Shown: positions 9,079 through 19,524, counted from the first letter of the stretch. The stretch: 64,000 bases of DNA from Ulvibacter sp. MAR_2010_11 (GCF_002813135.1 NZ_PHTY01000001.1:57501-121500), one strand, 5' to 3'. Numbers and translations: made by a program. The notes: generated by a model from the letters alone, not told the origin.

Positions 9079-10140
9079 ATGAAAACAAAAACCATATTCA
9101 TACTAATTACGCTCCTTGCTGTTATAGGAATTGCTTATACATTATTTACCAACAAGCAGGAGTTAAATGAACAGGCAAATATAAAAGAGCAGGATTTTGC
9201 GGTTCCTGTTCAAGTGGTCACAGTATCACAAAAATCCCTTACCGATGCATTAACAGCAACCGGAGAATTTAGAGGCTGGGAAGAAGTAACATTGGTAGCC
9301 GAATCGCAAGGGAGTATTGAATATTTAAGATTTGAAGAAGGAGATAAGGTAAATAAAGGGCAGATTATTGCTAAGATTGATGCAGTCTCTCTGGGAGCTC
9401 AGTTATCCTCGGCACGTTCTAGTTTTGCAAAGGCTGAAAAAGATGTAGAACGTTATATTCGATTGGAAAAAGCGGGAGCTGTAAGTAAAACTCAACTGGA
9501 AGATATGCGACTTCAAATGGAGAACGCACAGACGAACATAGCTCAAATAAATCAGCAGTTAAGCTTTACAACCGTAAAATCACCAATTGATGGAATTATA
9601 AACACTTTGATGGTCGAAGAGACCAGTTTTGTAATGCCTGGGAATGAAATCGCTGAAATAGTTCAGGTGGATAAGTTAAAACTAATCGTGAATGTTTCAG
9701 AGAGTGAGCTTTCAAAAATAAGAGAAGGACAGGAAGTAAAAATTAAAACCGATGTTTTCCCCTTAAAAGAGTTTTCAGGAAAAGTGAGCAATATAAGTGT
9801 AAAGGGTGATGCATCGCGTAAATACAAAGTTACTCTTGAGGTAAAAAATATTCAGGAGGAAAAATTACGCGCAGGAATGTTTGGAGAGGTACATTTCGAT
9901 GCTGTCGCATCTGCAAAACAAAGTGCCTTGGTAATTCCAAGGGAATCCATTGCAGGAAGTTTACAAAATCCACAGATATATATAGTGAAAGACAACGTAG
10001 CGTTTCTTACAACTATTAAAACGGGGGCAACAATCAACGGTGACGTTGTAGTGCTTTCCGGTTTATCGGCCGGCGACCTGGTTGTCACTAAAGGAATTAT
10101 CAATTTAAAGGATAATACCAAAGTAAAAATCACAAAATAA
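9079..10140 (+). CDS. RND efflux periplasmic adaptor (membrane fusion protein)
   Basis: A 353-aa HlyD/AcrA-type adaptor anchored by an N-terminal hydrophobic segment (residues 5-22). It shows the lipoyl-like half motifs (LVAESQGSIEYLRFEEGDKVNKGQIIAKID and FTTVKSPIDGIINTLMVEETSFV), a short coiled coil between them, a beta-barrel domain and a membrane-proximal domain ending VTKGIINLKDNTKVKI. It links the RND pump in the inner membrane to the TolC channel. It ends 6 nt before the RND gene. Confidence 0.93.
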   Translation: MKTKTIFILITLLAVIGIAYTLFTNKQELNEQANIKEQDFAVPVQVVTVSQKSLTDALTATGEFRGWEEVTLVAESQGSIEYLRFEEGDKVNKGQIIAKIDAVSLGAQLSSARSSFAKAEKDVERYIRLEKAGAVSKTQLEDMRLQMENAQTNIAQINQQLSFTTVKSPIDGIINTLMVEETSFVMPGNEIAEIVQVDKLKLIVNVSESELSKIREGQEVKIKTDVFPLKEFSGKVSNISVKGDASRKYKVTLEVKNIQEEKLRAGMFGEVHFDAVASAKQSALVIPRESIAGSLQNPQIYIVKDNVAFLTTIKTGATINGDVVVLSGLSAGDLVVTKGIINLKDNTKVKITK

Positions 10141-10146
10141 CAATCT

Positions 10147-13100
10147 ATGTCTATTACAGAATTAGCAGTAAAACGGCCAACGCTTGCCGTTGTGGTTTTT
10201 ACCATATTGGGACTTATAGGAGTTATAAGTTATACCAGTTTGGGGTATGAACTTCTGCCCAAAATCACTTCGCCGGTTTTATCAATAAGTACAGTTTATC
10301 CGGGAGCCTCTCCCGGGGAGGTTGAAAACTCGGTGACTACCAAAATTGAAGATGCGGTAGCGGGACTGGAAGGAGTTAAGGAAATTACTTCCACTTCTCA
10401 AGAAGGTTTGTCGCTGGTAAATGTAGAATTACAATACAATGCCGATGTAGATGCAGTCCTATCGGATGCTCAACGAAAAGTGAATAATATAGTTGGTGAT
10501 TTACCAGATCAAGTAAATCAGCCAAGCGTAGAAAAATTCTCCTTTGACGAATTACCTATTATGCGATTGGGGGTTTCTTCCAGTATGAACCCTGTAGATT
10601 TTAATGATCTTGTGGAAAATAATCTGAAAGAAACCCTTTCCCGGGTAGACGGTGTTGCGCGTGTAACCATGGTTGGCGGAAACGAACGGGAAATTCGCAT
10701 CAATGTGGACCGTGACAAATTAAAAGTGTATGGTCTCAGCATCTTGCAAGTAAGTCAGGCAATTGGAACTGCAAATCTTGATTTTCCCACCGGAAGCATC
10801 AAAGATAATTCGCAACAGGTAATTGTACGCTTATCGGGTAAATTTCAAAATGTCGAAGAAATTAAAAATCTCACAGTAAGCAGTAGTGAGGAAGGCTCTA
10901 CTATTAAAATAAAAGACATAGCTGAAGTATATGATACTACCAAGGAAGTAAGTACCATTTCGCGGATTAATGGAATAAGCAGTATCGGACTTACAATTTC
11001 AAAGCAAAGTGATGGTAATACGGTTCAGGTTGCTGAGGATGTAATCACTGCCATCAAAAAAATTGAAACTGCAAATGACGATAAAGACCTTAAGATTGAT
11101 ATTGCCCAAGACAGTTCTGTTTTTACATTGGAAGCAGCAAACTCGGTGATTTTTGACTTGGGTCTTGCAGTAGGATTGGTAGCACTCATTATGCTATTCT
11201 TCCTTCATAGTTGGCGTGATGCCGTTATTGTTATGGTTTCTATTCCGGTTTCCATCATTACTACTTTTATATTGATGAATTTACTGGGATATACCTTAAA
11301 TCTAATGACCTTGTTAGGACTATCATTGGTAGTAGGAATTCTGGTAGATGACAGTATTGTGGTCCTCGAAAATATTCACAGCCATATGGAACGCGGTAAA
11401 AACCGATTTGAAGCAGCGATTGCGAGCTGGAAAGAAATTGGTTTATCGGTAATGTCCATTACTTTGGTGTTGATAGCAGTGTTCTTACCCATAACCTTTG
11501 TTACAGGGCTTATCGCCGATTTGTTAAAACAGTTTTCGATTGTCGTTGCATTTGCAACGGCGGTAAGCCTATTGGTTTCCTTTACATTAACACCACTACT
11601 TGCATCTAGGTTTTCATCGGTGATGGAATTACAACCGAGCAAGGTATTACACAAACCTCTTATTTGGTTTGAAAAGGGGCTTGACGGTATCAATCAGTTC
11701 TACAAAGACGCACTGGCTTATACGTTGAAACACAAGCGCTGGACTTCGTTGGTATTGTTGGTAATGATTGTTGGCTCTTTTAGTTTGCTCGGCTTCGGTT
11801 TTATTGGAACTGAATTTGTTAAAAGTGGTGATAATGGCGAATTTATTGTCGAATTGGAATTACCCAAAGAAAGCACTATTGAAGAAACCAATTTGGCGAC
11901 GCTTCAGGTTGAAGAATACTTATTGCAAGAGGTGGTGGTTTCATCGGTATTTACAACAGTTGGCACCGGTTCGGGTTCCGGCGGAAATTCTTCAAATTTA
12001 GCTCAAATTAATGCCAAGATGATTAGCCCTGATGAACGCACAATTACTTCTGAAAAATTTGCGCTTCAGGTAAAAGAAGAGCTATCCCAAAAAATTCCGG
12101 GTGTAAAATTCAAAACCGCTGCAGTTGGAATGGTTGGAGGAAGCACTGCCGGCCCCATTCAGGTTATTTTAACCGGAAATAATATTGACGAACTGATTGA
12201 GGTTGCCGAAGAAATGAAAATTGTAATCGACAAGGTACCCGGCACTCGAGAAGAGGAGCTTTCGGTGGAAGGAGGAAATCCTGAAATTGCCATCACCGTA
12301 GATCGAGATAAGATGGCTGTTCTCAAGTTAACCATGAGTGATGTGGGAAATACCATGCAAAATGCATTTGCAGGTAATACCCAATATAAATTCAGAGACG
12401 GAGAAAACGAATACGATATCAATGTGAAATTGGATCAGTTTGACCGAAAAAACATCGATGATATTAAAAAACTTACATTTTTAAATACCAAGTCTGAATT
12501 AATTGAATTACAACAATTTGCCGATGTGCAACAATCTACCGGCCCTACCAAACTGGAACGGAATAACAAAAAATCTTCCATATCTATAGGAGCGCAGGTG
12601 CTGGGAAGACCGGTTGGTACTGTTTCAACCGAAGTGGAAACCGCATTAACTCAAATGAAACTCCCTGAGGGTGTAAGCTACGAAATGGGTGGTGATCTTG
12701 AGAGTCAGACAGAGGCTTTTGCCAGTTTGGGATTGGCCTTATTAATGTCGATTGTGCTGGTGTATCTTATAATGGTAGCCCTGTACGAATCGTATGCCTA
12801 TCCCTTAGTTGTAATGTTTTCGGTACCTACAGCCCTAATTGGAGCTTTCCTAATCCTAGCTTTATTTAAAGAAAGTCTAGGAGTTTTTACCTTTTTAGGG
12901 TTAATTATGCTGGTTGGACTTGTTATAAAGAATGCAATTTTAATTGTAGATGCTGCTAATCAATACAAAGAGCAAGGACTCAATAGCCGGGAAGCTGTTG
13001 AAAAGGCGGGAGTTTCCAGATTACGACCTATTTTAATGACAACAATTGCCATGGTAATTGCGATGATTCCAATTGCTTTTGCAACCGGAGCGGGGTCTGA

Positions 13101-13281
13101 ATGGAAAAACGGTCTTGCCTTAGTTTTGATAGGTGGATTAATAAGTTCCTTGTTGTTTACGGTTATTATAGTCCCCATCATGTTTGTTGTAATAGATATT
13201 TGGAAAGGGGTAATAACCAAAAAAATAGCAAAAGTGCCTACAAAAGCTGAAGTGCTGGAAACAATTTCGGCTCATCAATAA
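10147..13281 (+). CDS. RND family efflux transporter permease (AcrB/HAE1 type)
   Basis: A 1044-aa proton-driven inner membrane pump. It has the duplicated layout of the family: TM1 at residues 12-30, a large periplasmic loop, TM2-6 from about residue 330, TM7 near 540, a second loop, and TM8-12 from about 860. The TM4 segment GLSLVVGILVDDSIVVLENI carries the two adjacent aspartates of the proton relay (VDD). The second-half motif LVGLVIKNAILIVD is also present. The substrate cannot be read from the sequence. The upstream TolC and adaptor genes complete the tripartite pump. Confidence 0.95.
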   Translation: MSITELAVKRPTLAVVVFTILGLIGVISYTSLGYELLPKITSPVLSISTVYPGASPGEVENSVTTKIEDAVAGLEGVKEITSTSQEGLSLVNVELQYNADVDAVLSDAQRKVNNIVGDLPDQVNQPSVEKFSFDELPIMRLGVSSSMNPVDFNDLVENNLKETLSRVDGVARVTMVGGNEREIRINVDRDKLKVYGLSILQVSQAIGTANLDFPTGSIKDNSQQVIVRLSGKFQNVEEIKNLTVSSSEEGSTIKIKDIAEVYDTTKEVSTISRINGISSIGLTISKQSDGNTVQVAEDVITAIKKIETANDDKDLKIDIAQDSSVFTLEAANSVIFDLGLAVGLVALIMLFFLHSWRDAVIVMVSIPVSIITTFILMNLLGYTLNLMTLLGLSLVVGILVDDSIVVLENIHSHMERGKNRFEAAIASWKEIGLSVMSITLVLIAVFLPITFVTGLIADLLKQFSIVVAFATAVSLLVSFTLTPLLASRFSSVMELQPSKVLHKPLIWFEKGLDGINQFYKDALAYTLKHKRWTSLVLLVMIVGSFSLLGFGFIGTEFVKSGDNGEFIVELELPKESTIEETNLATLQVEEYLLQEVVVSSVFTTVGTGSGSGGNSSNLAQINAKMISPDERTITSEKFALQVKEELSQKIPGVKFKTAAVGMVGGSTAGPIQVILTGNNIDELIEVAEEMKIVIDKVPGTREEELSVEGGNPEIAITVDRDKMAVLKLTMSDVGNTMQNAFAGNTQYKFRDGENEYDINVKLDQFDRKNIDDIKKLTFLNTKSELIELQQFADVQQSTGPTKLERNNKKSSISIGAQVLGRPVGTVSTEVETALTQMKLPEGVSYEMGGDLESQTEAFASLGLALLMSIVLVYLIMVALYESYAYPLVVMFSVPTALIGAFLILALFKESLGVFTFLGLIMLVGLVIKNAILIVDAANQYKEQGLNSREAVEKAGVSRLRPILMTTIAMVIAMIPIAFATGAGSEWKNGLALVLIGGLISSLLFTVIIVPIMFVVIDIWKGVITKKIAKVPTKAEVLETISAHQ

Positions 13282-13299
13282 CCCTAAAAATTCGAAACT

Positions 13300-13539
13300 A
13301 TGGTGTCATTTAGTATGAAGTCGGATAATTCTCTAACGGTAATCGTTGACAGGGATTTTGATAGTACAGAGCGAGAACGAATCGCTTTGTTTATTGAATC
13401 ACTATTCGATTCGAATTTTCATGGAAAAATATGTTTTGCACTCGATGTCAATTTAAAAATGATATCTGTACAAATGATTGCAGATTTCTGCGAACGTTTA
13501 CCCTATAATTATACAATAACACAAAAAGTTTCAGCCTAA
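13300..13539 (+). CDS. small conserved protein, paralogue of the gene at 6812
   Basis: A 79-aa soluble protein of unknown function. It shares with the protein at 6812 the start MVSF-x-x-KSD, the block ERERI-x-L-x-IESLFD and the C-terminal LPYNYTI. It starts 18 nt after the RND gene and its stop is 1 nt before the MscS gene, so it is almost certainly cotranscribed with both. The two paralogues therefore bracket the efflux genes. A role in the pump or in stress response is only a guess from position. Confidence 0.75.
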   Translation: MVSFSMKSDNSLTVIVDRDFDSTERERIALFIESLFDSNFHGKICFALDVNLKMISVQMIADFCERLPYNYTITQKVSA

Positions 13540-13540
13540 T

Positions 13541-14662
13541 ATGTCCGATTTTTTTACAACTCACAAAGCTGCCATTGTATACGCCTGTGTTGTTATTGGT
13601 ATAGTTGCCTTGCTGGTTCTGATTACCAATCTTTTACACAACTGGCTTGCAAAAAAAGCAAAAAGGAAGTATCCGAATGAAGAACCTGAAACGATTCATT
13701 TAATTCGAAGAATTTTTAGAACACTATGGGTAACTCTTGGTATTTCAGCTATAAGCTTCATATTCATAGACGAAAATCTATATACTGAAGCTCAAAATAA
13801 TTTCTTCCTTATTGCCTATTTGGGCTTTGTACTTATCATTACTATTATAGGCGCTTCTGTTGTGCAAACTTTATTTGCGAGAGCTATAAGGAAGAAAACA
13901 ATTGTTGAAGGCGGAGATCCCACCAGCTATAAATTTCTTCGGTATCTAGCCATTTTTGCGGTGTATTTTATTGGAGCATTATTGGCTATTCTTGCTTTTC
14001 CTTCGCTTCGCGGTATTGCTCAAACAGCATTAGGAGGCGCCGGAATTCTTGCCGTGGTTGCCGGGGTAGCATCGCAGGAAGCTTTGGCAAATTTGGTGGG
14101 TGGTGTATTTATCATTGCATTTAAGCCTTTCAAAATAAACGATGTGGTTAAAATTTCAGAAACAATGGTAGGAACGGTTACCGATATCACCTTGCGCCAC
14201 ACTGTTATTAGAAATTACGAAAATAAAATGATCGTGATTCCCAATTCGATTATCAATAAAGAAAAGGTCATTAATTATGACCTGGGAGAGCGAAAATGCT
14301 GTCATTGGATTGAAATTGGCATTTCCTACGATAGCGACATTGATTTGGCAAAGAATATCATGCAGCAGGAATGTGAAAATCACCCCAACATTCTTGACAA
14401 TCGTACTTATTATGAAAGGCATCACAATGTTCCTAAAGTAATTACACGAGTAATTAAATTAGACGAATCGCAAGTGACCCTTAGGGCATGGGCATGGGCA
14501 TCAGACTTCCCTACTGCCTTTATAATGAAGTGTGATTTACTGGAAAGTATTAAGAAGCGCTTTGTTGTAGAGGGGATTGAAATTCCATTTCCACATAGAA
14601 CACTTGTATTAAAGAAAGAACAACTCGAAGTTATTAGCAAATCAATGCACGCTGTTGAATAG
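13541..14662 (+). CDS. MscS family mechanosensitive ion channel
   Basis: A 373-aa inner membrane protein that should release osmolytes on hypo-osmotic shock. Transmembrane segments lie near residues 13-33, 60-80, 90-112 and 135-155. The pore helix LGGAGILAVVAGVASQEALANLVGGVFI is typical of the family, followed by the MscS beta domain (FKINDVVKISETMVGTVTDITLRHTVIRNYENKMIVIPNS) and a mixed C-terminal domain. It begins 1 nt after the small gene at 13300. The 135 nt after its stop hold no gene. Confidence 0.93.
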   Translation: MSDFFTTHKAAIVYACVVIGIVALLVLITNLLHNWLAKKAKRKYPNEEPETIHLIRRIFRTLWVTLGISAISFIFIDENLYTEAQNNFFLIAYLGFVLIITIIGASVVQTLFARAIRKKTIVEGGDPTSYKFLRYLAIFAVYFIGALLAILAFPSLRGIAQTALGGAGILAVVAGVASQEALANLVGGVFIIAFKPFKINDVVKISETMVGTVTDITLRHTVIRNYENKMIVIPNSIINKEKVINYDLGERKCCHWIEIGISYDSDIDLAKNIMQQECENHPNILDNRTYYERHHNVPKVITRVIKLDESQVTLRAWAWASDFPTAFIMKCDLLESIKKRFVVEGIEIPFPHRTLVLKKEQLEVISKSMHAVE

Positions 14663-14797
14663 TCCGGCACTATTTATAGGATTAGGAGTTCTGTTACTAT
14701 TCTCGTCATCATAAGATTTATAGTGCTAAAAACCGTAAGAAAAGATTCTATTAGCATAATAAAAAGCATTAAAAAAATTGAAAAAGACAATTAAAAA

Positions 14798-15808
14798 ATG
14801 ATTAAAACCAACTTGAAATTAGCCTTTTGTATGTTAACAATAACTTCTTGTTTACATGCCCAGGAAACCGAAACAGAATTCAAAAAAGAGGCAACCAAAG
14901 TTATAAAGGCTGATTTTCCCCAAAGCAGAGTACTCAATTTTGAATACGGACATTCTTTTTCCAGAGAATTTGATTCCAAGCTATTTGACATGCCATTTCA
15001 GGAAGGCGAGATAAGTAACCAAAAAACATTTAATGCCGCAGCAAATATACCCATTTTTAAAACTCGACTATGGTCGATAACCGGATCCGTAAAATACGCC
15101 TACAACGAGTTTGAATTCAGTGAGCTTAACAATGTCTCGGGTGTTTCAAATTATCAGCAAAACGACATTGTACATTTCCACAATATGTCGGGAGCATTGA
15201 GTTCTACTTACTTTTCGAACCTTTTTAAAAAACCTGTAATCTACAATGCCAGCGTGATTGTAGATGGAAACGATGAGGGATTGGAGCGAGTAAAAGGAAT
15301 GATTGGCCTTTCTTTTATTCTGAAAAGAACCGAACGCACATCTTTAACTCTGGGGGGAATTGTAATAATTGACCCGACAGCCCAAATTCCGTTCTTCCCG
15401 GTTTTCAGTTTTACGCACCGATTTAAAAACTCTCAATGGGAACTTGATTTTATATTGCCTCAGCGACTGTTAATTCGCAGACCAATTGGTGAAAAGGGCA
15501 GATTTTCTATTGGAAGTACGTTTGGTGGTAACGGATTTTATGTTAATGTGGATGCCCCCAACTTCCCGGATACTTTCGAATACAGTCAGTTGGAAATTAA
15601 CAGTGGTCTCATTTATGAACACAAAATATCAAACAGTCTTGTGGCTACCGTAAAAGGAGGAATCACAAACTTTATTGGCAACCGATTGACTGAAAAAGGG
15701 GAACCCAACAAAGACTATATTTATGAAAACGATCAAAAAGCCACAGGTTATTTTAATGTAGGTTTTTCCTTCGATCCGTTTTTAAAAAATAAAGCAAAAA
15801 AGAATTGA
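14798..15808 (+). CDS. DUF6268 family outer membrane beta-barrel protein
   Basis: A 336-aa protein with a signal peptide (residues 1-21, ending SCLHAQ) and a long series of alternating beta strands ending in hydrophobic residues, which suggests an outer membrane barrel (for example VLNFEYGHSFSREF, FSFTHRFKNSQWELDFILPQRLL, GYFNVGFSFDPF). I recognise it as the DUF6268 type. Function unknown. It stands alone between MscS and the convergent dnaB, and ends at a shared hairpin. Confidence 0.75.
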   Translation: MIKTNLKLAFCMLTITSCLHAQETETEFKKEATKVIKADFPQSRVLNFEYGHSFSREFDSKLFDMPFQEGEISNQKTFNAAANIPIFKTRLWSITGSVKYAYNEFEFSELNNVSGVSNYQQNDIVHFHNMSGALSSTYFSNLFKKPVIYNASVIVDGNDEGLERVKGMIGLSFILKRTERTSLTLGGIVIIDPTAQIPFFPVFSFTHRFKNSQWELDFILPQRLLIRRPIGEKGRFSIGSTFGGNGFYVNVDAPNFPDTFEYSQLEINSGLIYEHKISNSLVATVKGGITNFIGNRLTEKGEPNKDYIYENDQKATGYFNVGFSFDPFLKNKAKKN

Positions 15809-15862
15809 AAAGTTTGAAGCCTGATTTGTTAAAACTAGGATTCATGATTGATGGTTAGTAGG

Positions 15863-15892
15863 AAAGCCCCGGTAGCAATATCGGGGTTTTTT
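15863..15892 (+). terminator. intrinsic terminator after the DUF6268 gene
   Basis: The hairpin AAAGCCCCG-GTAGCAATAT-CGGGGTTTTTT is followed by T residues on the plus strand. It lies between convergent genes and touches the dnaB stop codon, so it may also serve the minus strand. Confidence 0.8.
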
Positions 15893-17447
15893 AAAACGGC
15901 ACATCATCGTTACCATCGGCAGAAGATAAATCGTCGTTCATGGAACTGCCAAAAGCTTCTCCCGGAGAGGGTAAATGACTAGTTTTAAAAGTATCGTCGT
16001 TTGCGGCATCGTTCATTCTGGAATGGATTTCGGTTGGGAAATCGAAGGTTTCCAAATTTTCGAAGCGTCCCAAATGCCCCACAAACTTCAGTTTAATTTC
16101 ATCCAGACCACCATTACGGTGCTTGGCAACAATAAACTCGGCCTGCCCGGCGGTTGGGGTTCGTTCTTCGTCATCCCACTCTTCAATTTTGTAATATTCG
16201 GGACGGTAGATAAACGAAACAATATCGGCATCCTGTTCGATGGCTCCCGATTCACGAAGATCGGACAACAATGGTCGCTTGCTTCCACCTCGGGTTTCTA
16301 CGGCTCTTGATAATTGCGAAAGCGCGATTACCGGTACGTTTAATTCTTTTGCCAGGGCTTTCAGGTTTCTAGAGATGGTTGAAATTTCCTGTTCTCTGTT
16401 TCCACCTTTCTGACTTCCACCGGCGGTCATTAACTGCAAATAATCGATCATGATAAGCTTGATACCGTGCTGTGATGAAAGTCGACGAGCTTTGGCTCTT
16501 AAATCGAAGATGGAAAGTGAAGGAGTATCATCAATAAAAAGCGGCGCTTTTTCTAGCCCTTTCACTTTTACATTCAACTGTTCCCATTCGTGTTTTTCAA
16601 GATTTCCGGTTCGCAGTTTTTCGGAACTTAGACCGGTTTCGGAAGAAATTAAACGGGTTATTAATTGAACCGAAGACATTTCCAAAGAGAAAAAAGCAAC
16701 GGGAATATTGTGTTCTACCGCAACGTTACGTGCCATAGAGAGTGTTAAAGCGGTTTTACCCATACCGGGACGAGCTGCGATAATCACCAAATCACTGGGT
16801 TGCCAGCCTGAAGTTAACTTATCGACTTTGGTAAAACCTGAAGGAATTCCTGAAAGGCCTTCTTTGTTTGCTATTTCTTCAATACGTTTTTTGGCTTGTA
16901 TCACCAAACTTTGTGCTGTCTCGGAAGAACGTTTTATGTTCCCTTGTGTAATATCGTATAATTTCGATTCGGCATTGTCCAGCAAATCGAAAACATCGGT
17001 GGTTTCGTCGTAGGAATCTTCAATAATTTCGTTCGAAATTTTTATCAAACTTCGCTGAATGTATTTCTGAAGAATGATGCGTGCATGGAATTCGATATGC
17101 GCCGAAGAGGACACTTTTTGGGTTAATTGAACCAAATAATATTCGCCTCCAACGCGATCCAGCTTTAGGTCCTTCTTTAATTGGGACGAAACGGTTAATA
17201 AGTCCACCGGCTCACTATTTTCGAATAGTGTGTGAATGGCCTCAAATATGTGTTGATGGGCTTCCTTGTAGAAAACTTCACTGTGTAGAATATCGATTAC
17301 CTCATCGACTCCTTTTTTGTCGATCATCATGGCTCCCAGTACAACCTCTTCTAAATCAGTCGCTTGCGGCGGGAGTTTTCCTTTTTCGAGCGAAATTACC
17401 TGTGACGGGCGCGCCGAATATGAAGTGTGAGGTTTCAATTTTTCCAT
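15891..17447 (-). CDS. dnaB: replicative DNA helicase
   Basis: Hexameric 5'-3' helicase of the replication fork, 518 aa. The N-terminal DnaB domain (residues 25-130, PPQATDLEEVVLGAMMID) and the RecA-like ATPase domain follow in order. Walker A is ARPGMGKTA near residue 236, the Walker B aspartate is in LIMIDYLQLM, and the arginine-finger region is around SRAVETRGGSKRPLLSDLRESGAIEQDAD. No intein is present. The C-terminal tail is acidic. It is the last gene of the minus-strand run tgt-lptG-eamA-accA-dnaB but is separated from accA by 166 nt and a terminator. Confidence 0.97.
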   Translation of the reverse strand: MEKLKPHTSYSARPSQVISLEKGKLPPQATDLEEVVLGAMMIDKKGVDEVIDILHSEVFYKEAHQHIFEAIHTLFENSEPVDLLTVSSQLKKDLKLDRVGGEYYLVQLTQKVSSSAHIEFHARIILQKYIQRSLIKISNEIIEDSYDETTDVFDLLDNAESKLYDITQGNIKRSSETAQSLVIQAKKRIEEIANKEGLSGIPSGFTKVDKLTSGWQPSDLVIIAARPGMGKTALTLSMARNVAVEHNIPVAFFSLEMSSVQLITRLISSETGLSSEKLRTGNLEKHEWEQLNVKVKGLEKAPLFIDDTPSLSIFDLRAKARRLSSQHGIKLIMIDYLQLMTAGGSQKGGNREQEISTISRNLKALAKELNVPVIALSQLSRAVETRGGSKRPLLSDLRESGAIEQDADIVSFIYRPEYYKIEEWDDEERTPTAGQAEFIVAKHRNGGLDEIKLKFVGHLGRFENLETFDFPTEIHSRMNDAANDDTFKTSHLPSPGEAFGSSMNDDLSSADGNDDVPF

Positions 17448-17561
17448 TAGGCGAATGTAAATAAAATGTTAAGAGAAGCGAAGAGAAAAGGAATTTCTAT
17501 GTTCACTAGTCATTAACAATTGAACTGTTGACAACTTTAATTTATTGTTAATAAGGTACAA

Positions 17562-17591
17562 AAAAATCTGAAGCGGAGCCTTCAGATTTTT
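17562..17591 (-). terminator. intrinsic terminator after accA
   Basis: AAAAATCTGAAG-CGGAGC-CTTCAGATTTTT forms a symmetric hairpin with A/T tails. It lies 22 nt beyond the accA stop on the minus strand, and the symmetry would allow either direction. Confidence 0.85.
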
Positions 17592-17613
17592 GAAAGGGTT
17601 GGTATTGCTGAAA

Positions 17614-18567
17614 TCAAGATTTGAATACTCCCATTTTTGAATATTTTTCCATGCGTTCGTTGACCAAATCTTTTGGTGATAAGTCTTTTAATTTCGCATA
17701 TGCTTTTTCGATAGATTTTGCGACTGTTATAAAGGTTGTATCTCGATCACTATGCGCTCCTCCAAGAGGTTCTTTTACGATCTCGTCTATGAGGGTTAGC
17801 TTTTTCATATCGGTTGCGGTAAGTTTTAGAGCTTCAGCTGCCTGTTCTTTAAATTCCCAGCTTCGCCATAAGATAGACGAACAACTTTCGGGTGAAATTA
17901 CCGAATACCATGTGTTTTCCAGCATGAGGACAGTGTCCCCTACTCCAATTCCCAGGGCACCACCGCTGGCTCCTTCACCAATAATCACGACAATGATTGG
18001 CACTTTTAAACGGGTCATTTCCAGAATATTTCGGGCAATGGCTTCTCCTTGTCCGCGTTCTTCTGCTTCGAGTCCGGGAAAGGCACCCGGGGTGTCCACC
18101 AGGGTCACTACAGGCACTCCAAACTTTTCGGCAGATTTCATAAGCCGTAATGCTTTTCGATAGCCTTCAGGATTGGCCATTCCAAAATTGCGATACTGGC
18201 GCGTTTTGGTATTGTATCCTTTTTGCTGTCCCACGAACATATAACTTTGATCACCAATCTTTCCAAGGCCACCGACCATTGCTTTGTCATCTTTAAAATT
18301 GCGGTCTCCATGCATTTCCAAAAAAGAATCCCCACAAATGGCTTTGATATAATCCATTGTATAGGGACGATTGGGATGACGAGATAACTGCACACGTTGC
18401 CATGGCGTTAAATTTTTATAGATTTCCTTTTTGGTTTCGTTGAGTTTTTTCTCAATCTGCTTACAGGTATTGGTCACATCTACATCGCTCTCTTCACCAA
18501 TCTGACAAGCCTTTTCGTATTGCTCTTGCAATTCTTTTATAGGTAATTCAAAATCAAGATATTCCAT
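17614..18567 (-). CDS. accA: acetyl-CoA carboxylase carboxyltransferase subunit alpha
   Basis: A 317-aa subunit of the carboxyltransferase that moves CO2 from carboxybiotin to acetyl-CoA, the first step of fatty acid synthesis. The family core is clear: [71 protein letters not shown] and [14 protein letters not shown]. The length is normal. A TATCTTTG-like -7 box lies about 36 nt upstream (complement of 18603-18610) but without a clear -33 element. Upstream on the same strand is the EamA gene. Confidence 0.97.
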   Translation of the reverse strand: MEYLDFELPIKELQEQYEKACQIGEESDVDVTNTCKQIEKKLNETKKEIYKNLTPWQRVQLSRHPNRPYTMDYIKAICGDSFLEMHGDRNFKDDKAMVGGLGKIGDQSYMFVGQQKGYNTKTRQYRNFGMANPEGYRKALRLMKSAEKFGVPVVTLVDTPGAFPGLEAEERGQGEAIARNILEMTRLKVPIIVVIIGEGASGGALGIGVGDTVLMLENTWYSVISPESCSSILWRSWEFKEQAAEALKLTATDMKKLTLIDEIVKEPLGGAHSDRDTTFITVAKSIEKAYAKLKDLSPKDLVNERMEKYSKMGVFKS

Positions 18568-18621
18568 AGGTAACTCCTTGAAGTATTTTTTGGTCCAGTT
18601 TACAAAGATAAAACTTTGTTT

Positions 18622-19524
18622 TTAGGTAAGGGGTAATCGCCTTTTTTTTCTTTCCAGTTTCATTTTAATAATACCATTGGCTATTACTGTAACTAGTATT
18701 ATTGCCGCTCCGTAATAGAATTGCGGACTCATGTTTTCTGAATCTCCTAAAATTAATAAGGCCAATATTATTCCGTAGACCGGTTCCATATTGATGGAAA
18801 GCATTACGGTATACGGACTTATCCATTTCATAACGTGCACCGATGCTATAAAAGCGTAGGCTGTGCAAACTGAAGCCAATAACAATAAAAATATCCAATC
18901 GTTTGCTGAAAGTATAAAAAACGAGGCCGTAAAGCTGCCGGTGAAGGTTAAATAGATCGTAATACATAGCATTCCTGAGAGCAGTTCGTAAAATGAAATA
19001 GCCGAAGCAGGGTATTTTATAGCAAACTTTCCGTTTATAACAGAAAACAAGGCCCCTAGAAAAGAAGAGGTTAAGGCGAGGATTATTCCCCAAACATATT
19101 CAGTCTCCACATTAAAAATAATATAGAGCCCTGCGACCACAATGAGTCCGAAAAACACTTCGTACCCAATAATTTTTCGCTTGTATAGCAAAGGTTCCAG
19201 TAGGGATGCAAAAAAAGCACCGGTAGACATAATTGCCAATGTAACCGAAACATTAGACACTTTAATTGCTCCAAAAAAGGCCAGCCAGTGTAAAGCAATT
19301 ACCAATCCCGCACCGAAAAATCCGAGGAGTACTTTTTTAGGAAACCGAAGCGGTATTTTTCGGGCTTTTACAAACAAGAAAATAAATCCGGAAGCCAACA
19401 GCATGCGATACCATACCAGTGGAATGGCATCGATAGAGATAAGCGCTCCCAACACGGCAGTAAACCCCCAAATAAAAATGATAAAATGAAGGTGGAGGTA
19501 GTTAAAAAGTTTAGCGTTTTGCAT
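18622..19524 (-). CDS. EamA/DMT family transporter
   Basis: A 300-aa inner membrane protein with ten predicted transmembrane helices in two five-helix halves, the drug/metabolite transporter layout (first repeat FIIFIWGFTAVLGALISIDAIPLVWYRM, second repeat near residue 150, ALTSSFLGALFSVINGKFA). The substrate is unknown. Its start overlaps the end of the LptF/LptG gene by 14 nt, so the two are translationally linked in the tgt operon. Confidence 0.88.
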   Translation of the reverse strand: MQNAKLFNYLHLHFIIFIWGFTAVLGALISIDAIPLVWYRMLLASGFIFLFVKARKIPLRFPKKVLLGFFGAGLVIALHWLAFFGAIKVSNVSVTLAIMSTGAFFASLLEPLLYKRKIIGYEVFFGLIVVAGLYIIFNVETEYVWGIILALTSSFLGALFSVINGKFAIKYPASAISFYELLSGMLCITIYLTFTGSFTASFFILSANDWIFLLLLASVCTAYAFIASVHVMKWISPYTVMLSINMEPVYGIILALLILGDSENMSPQFYYGAAIILVTVIANGIIKMKLERKKRRLPLT

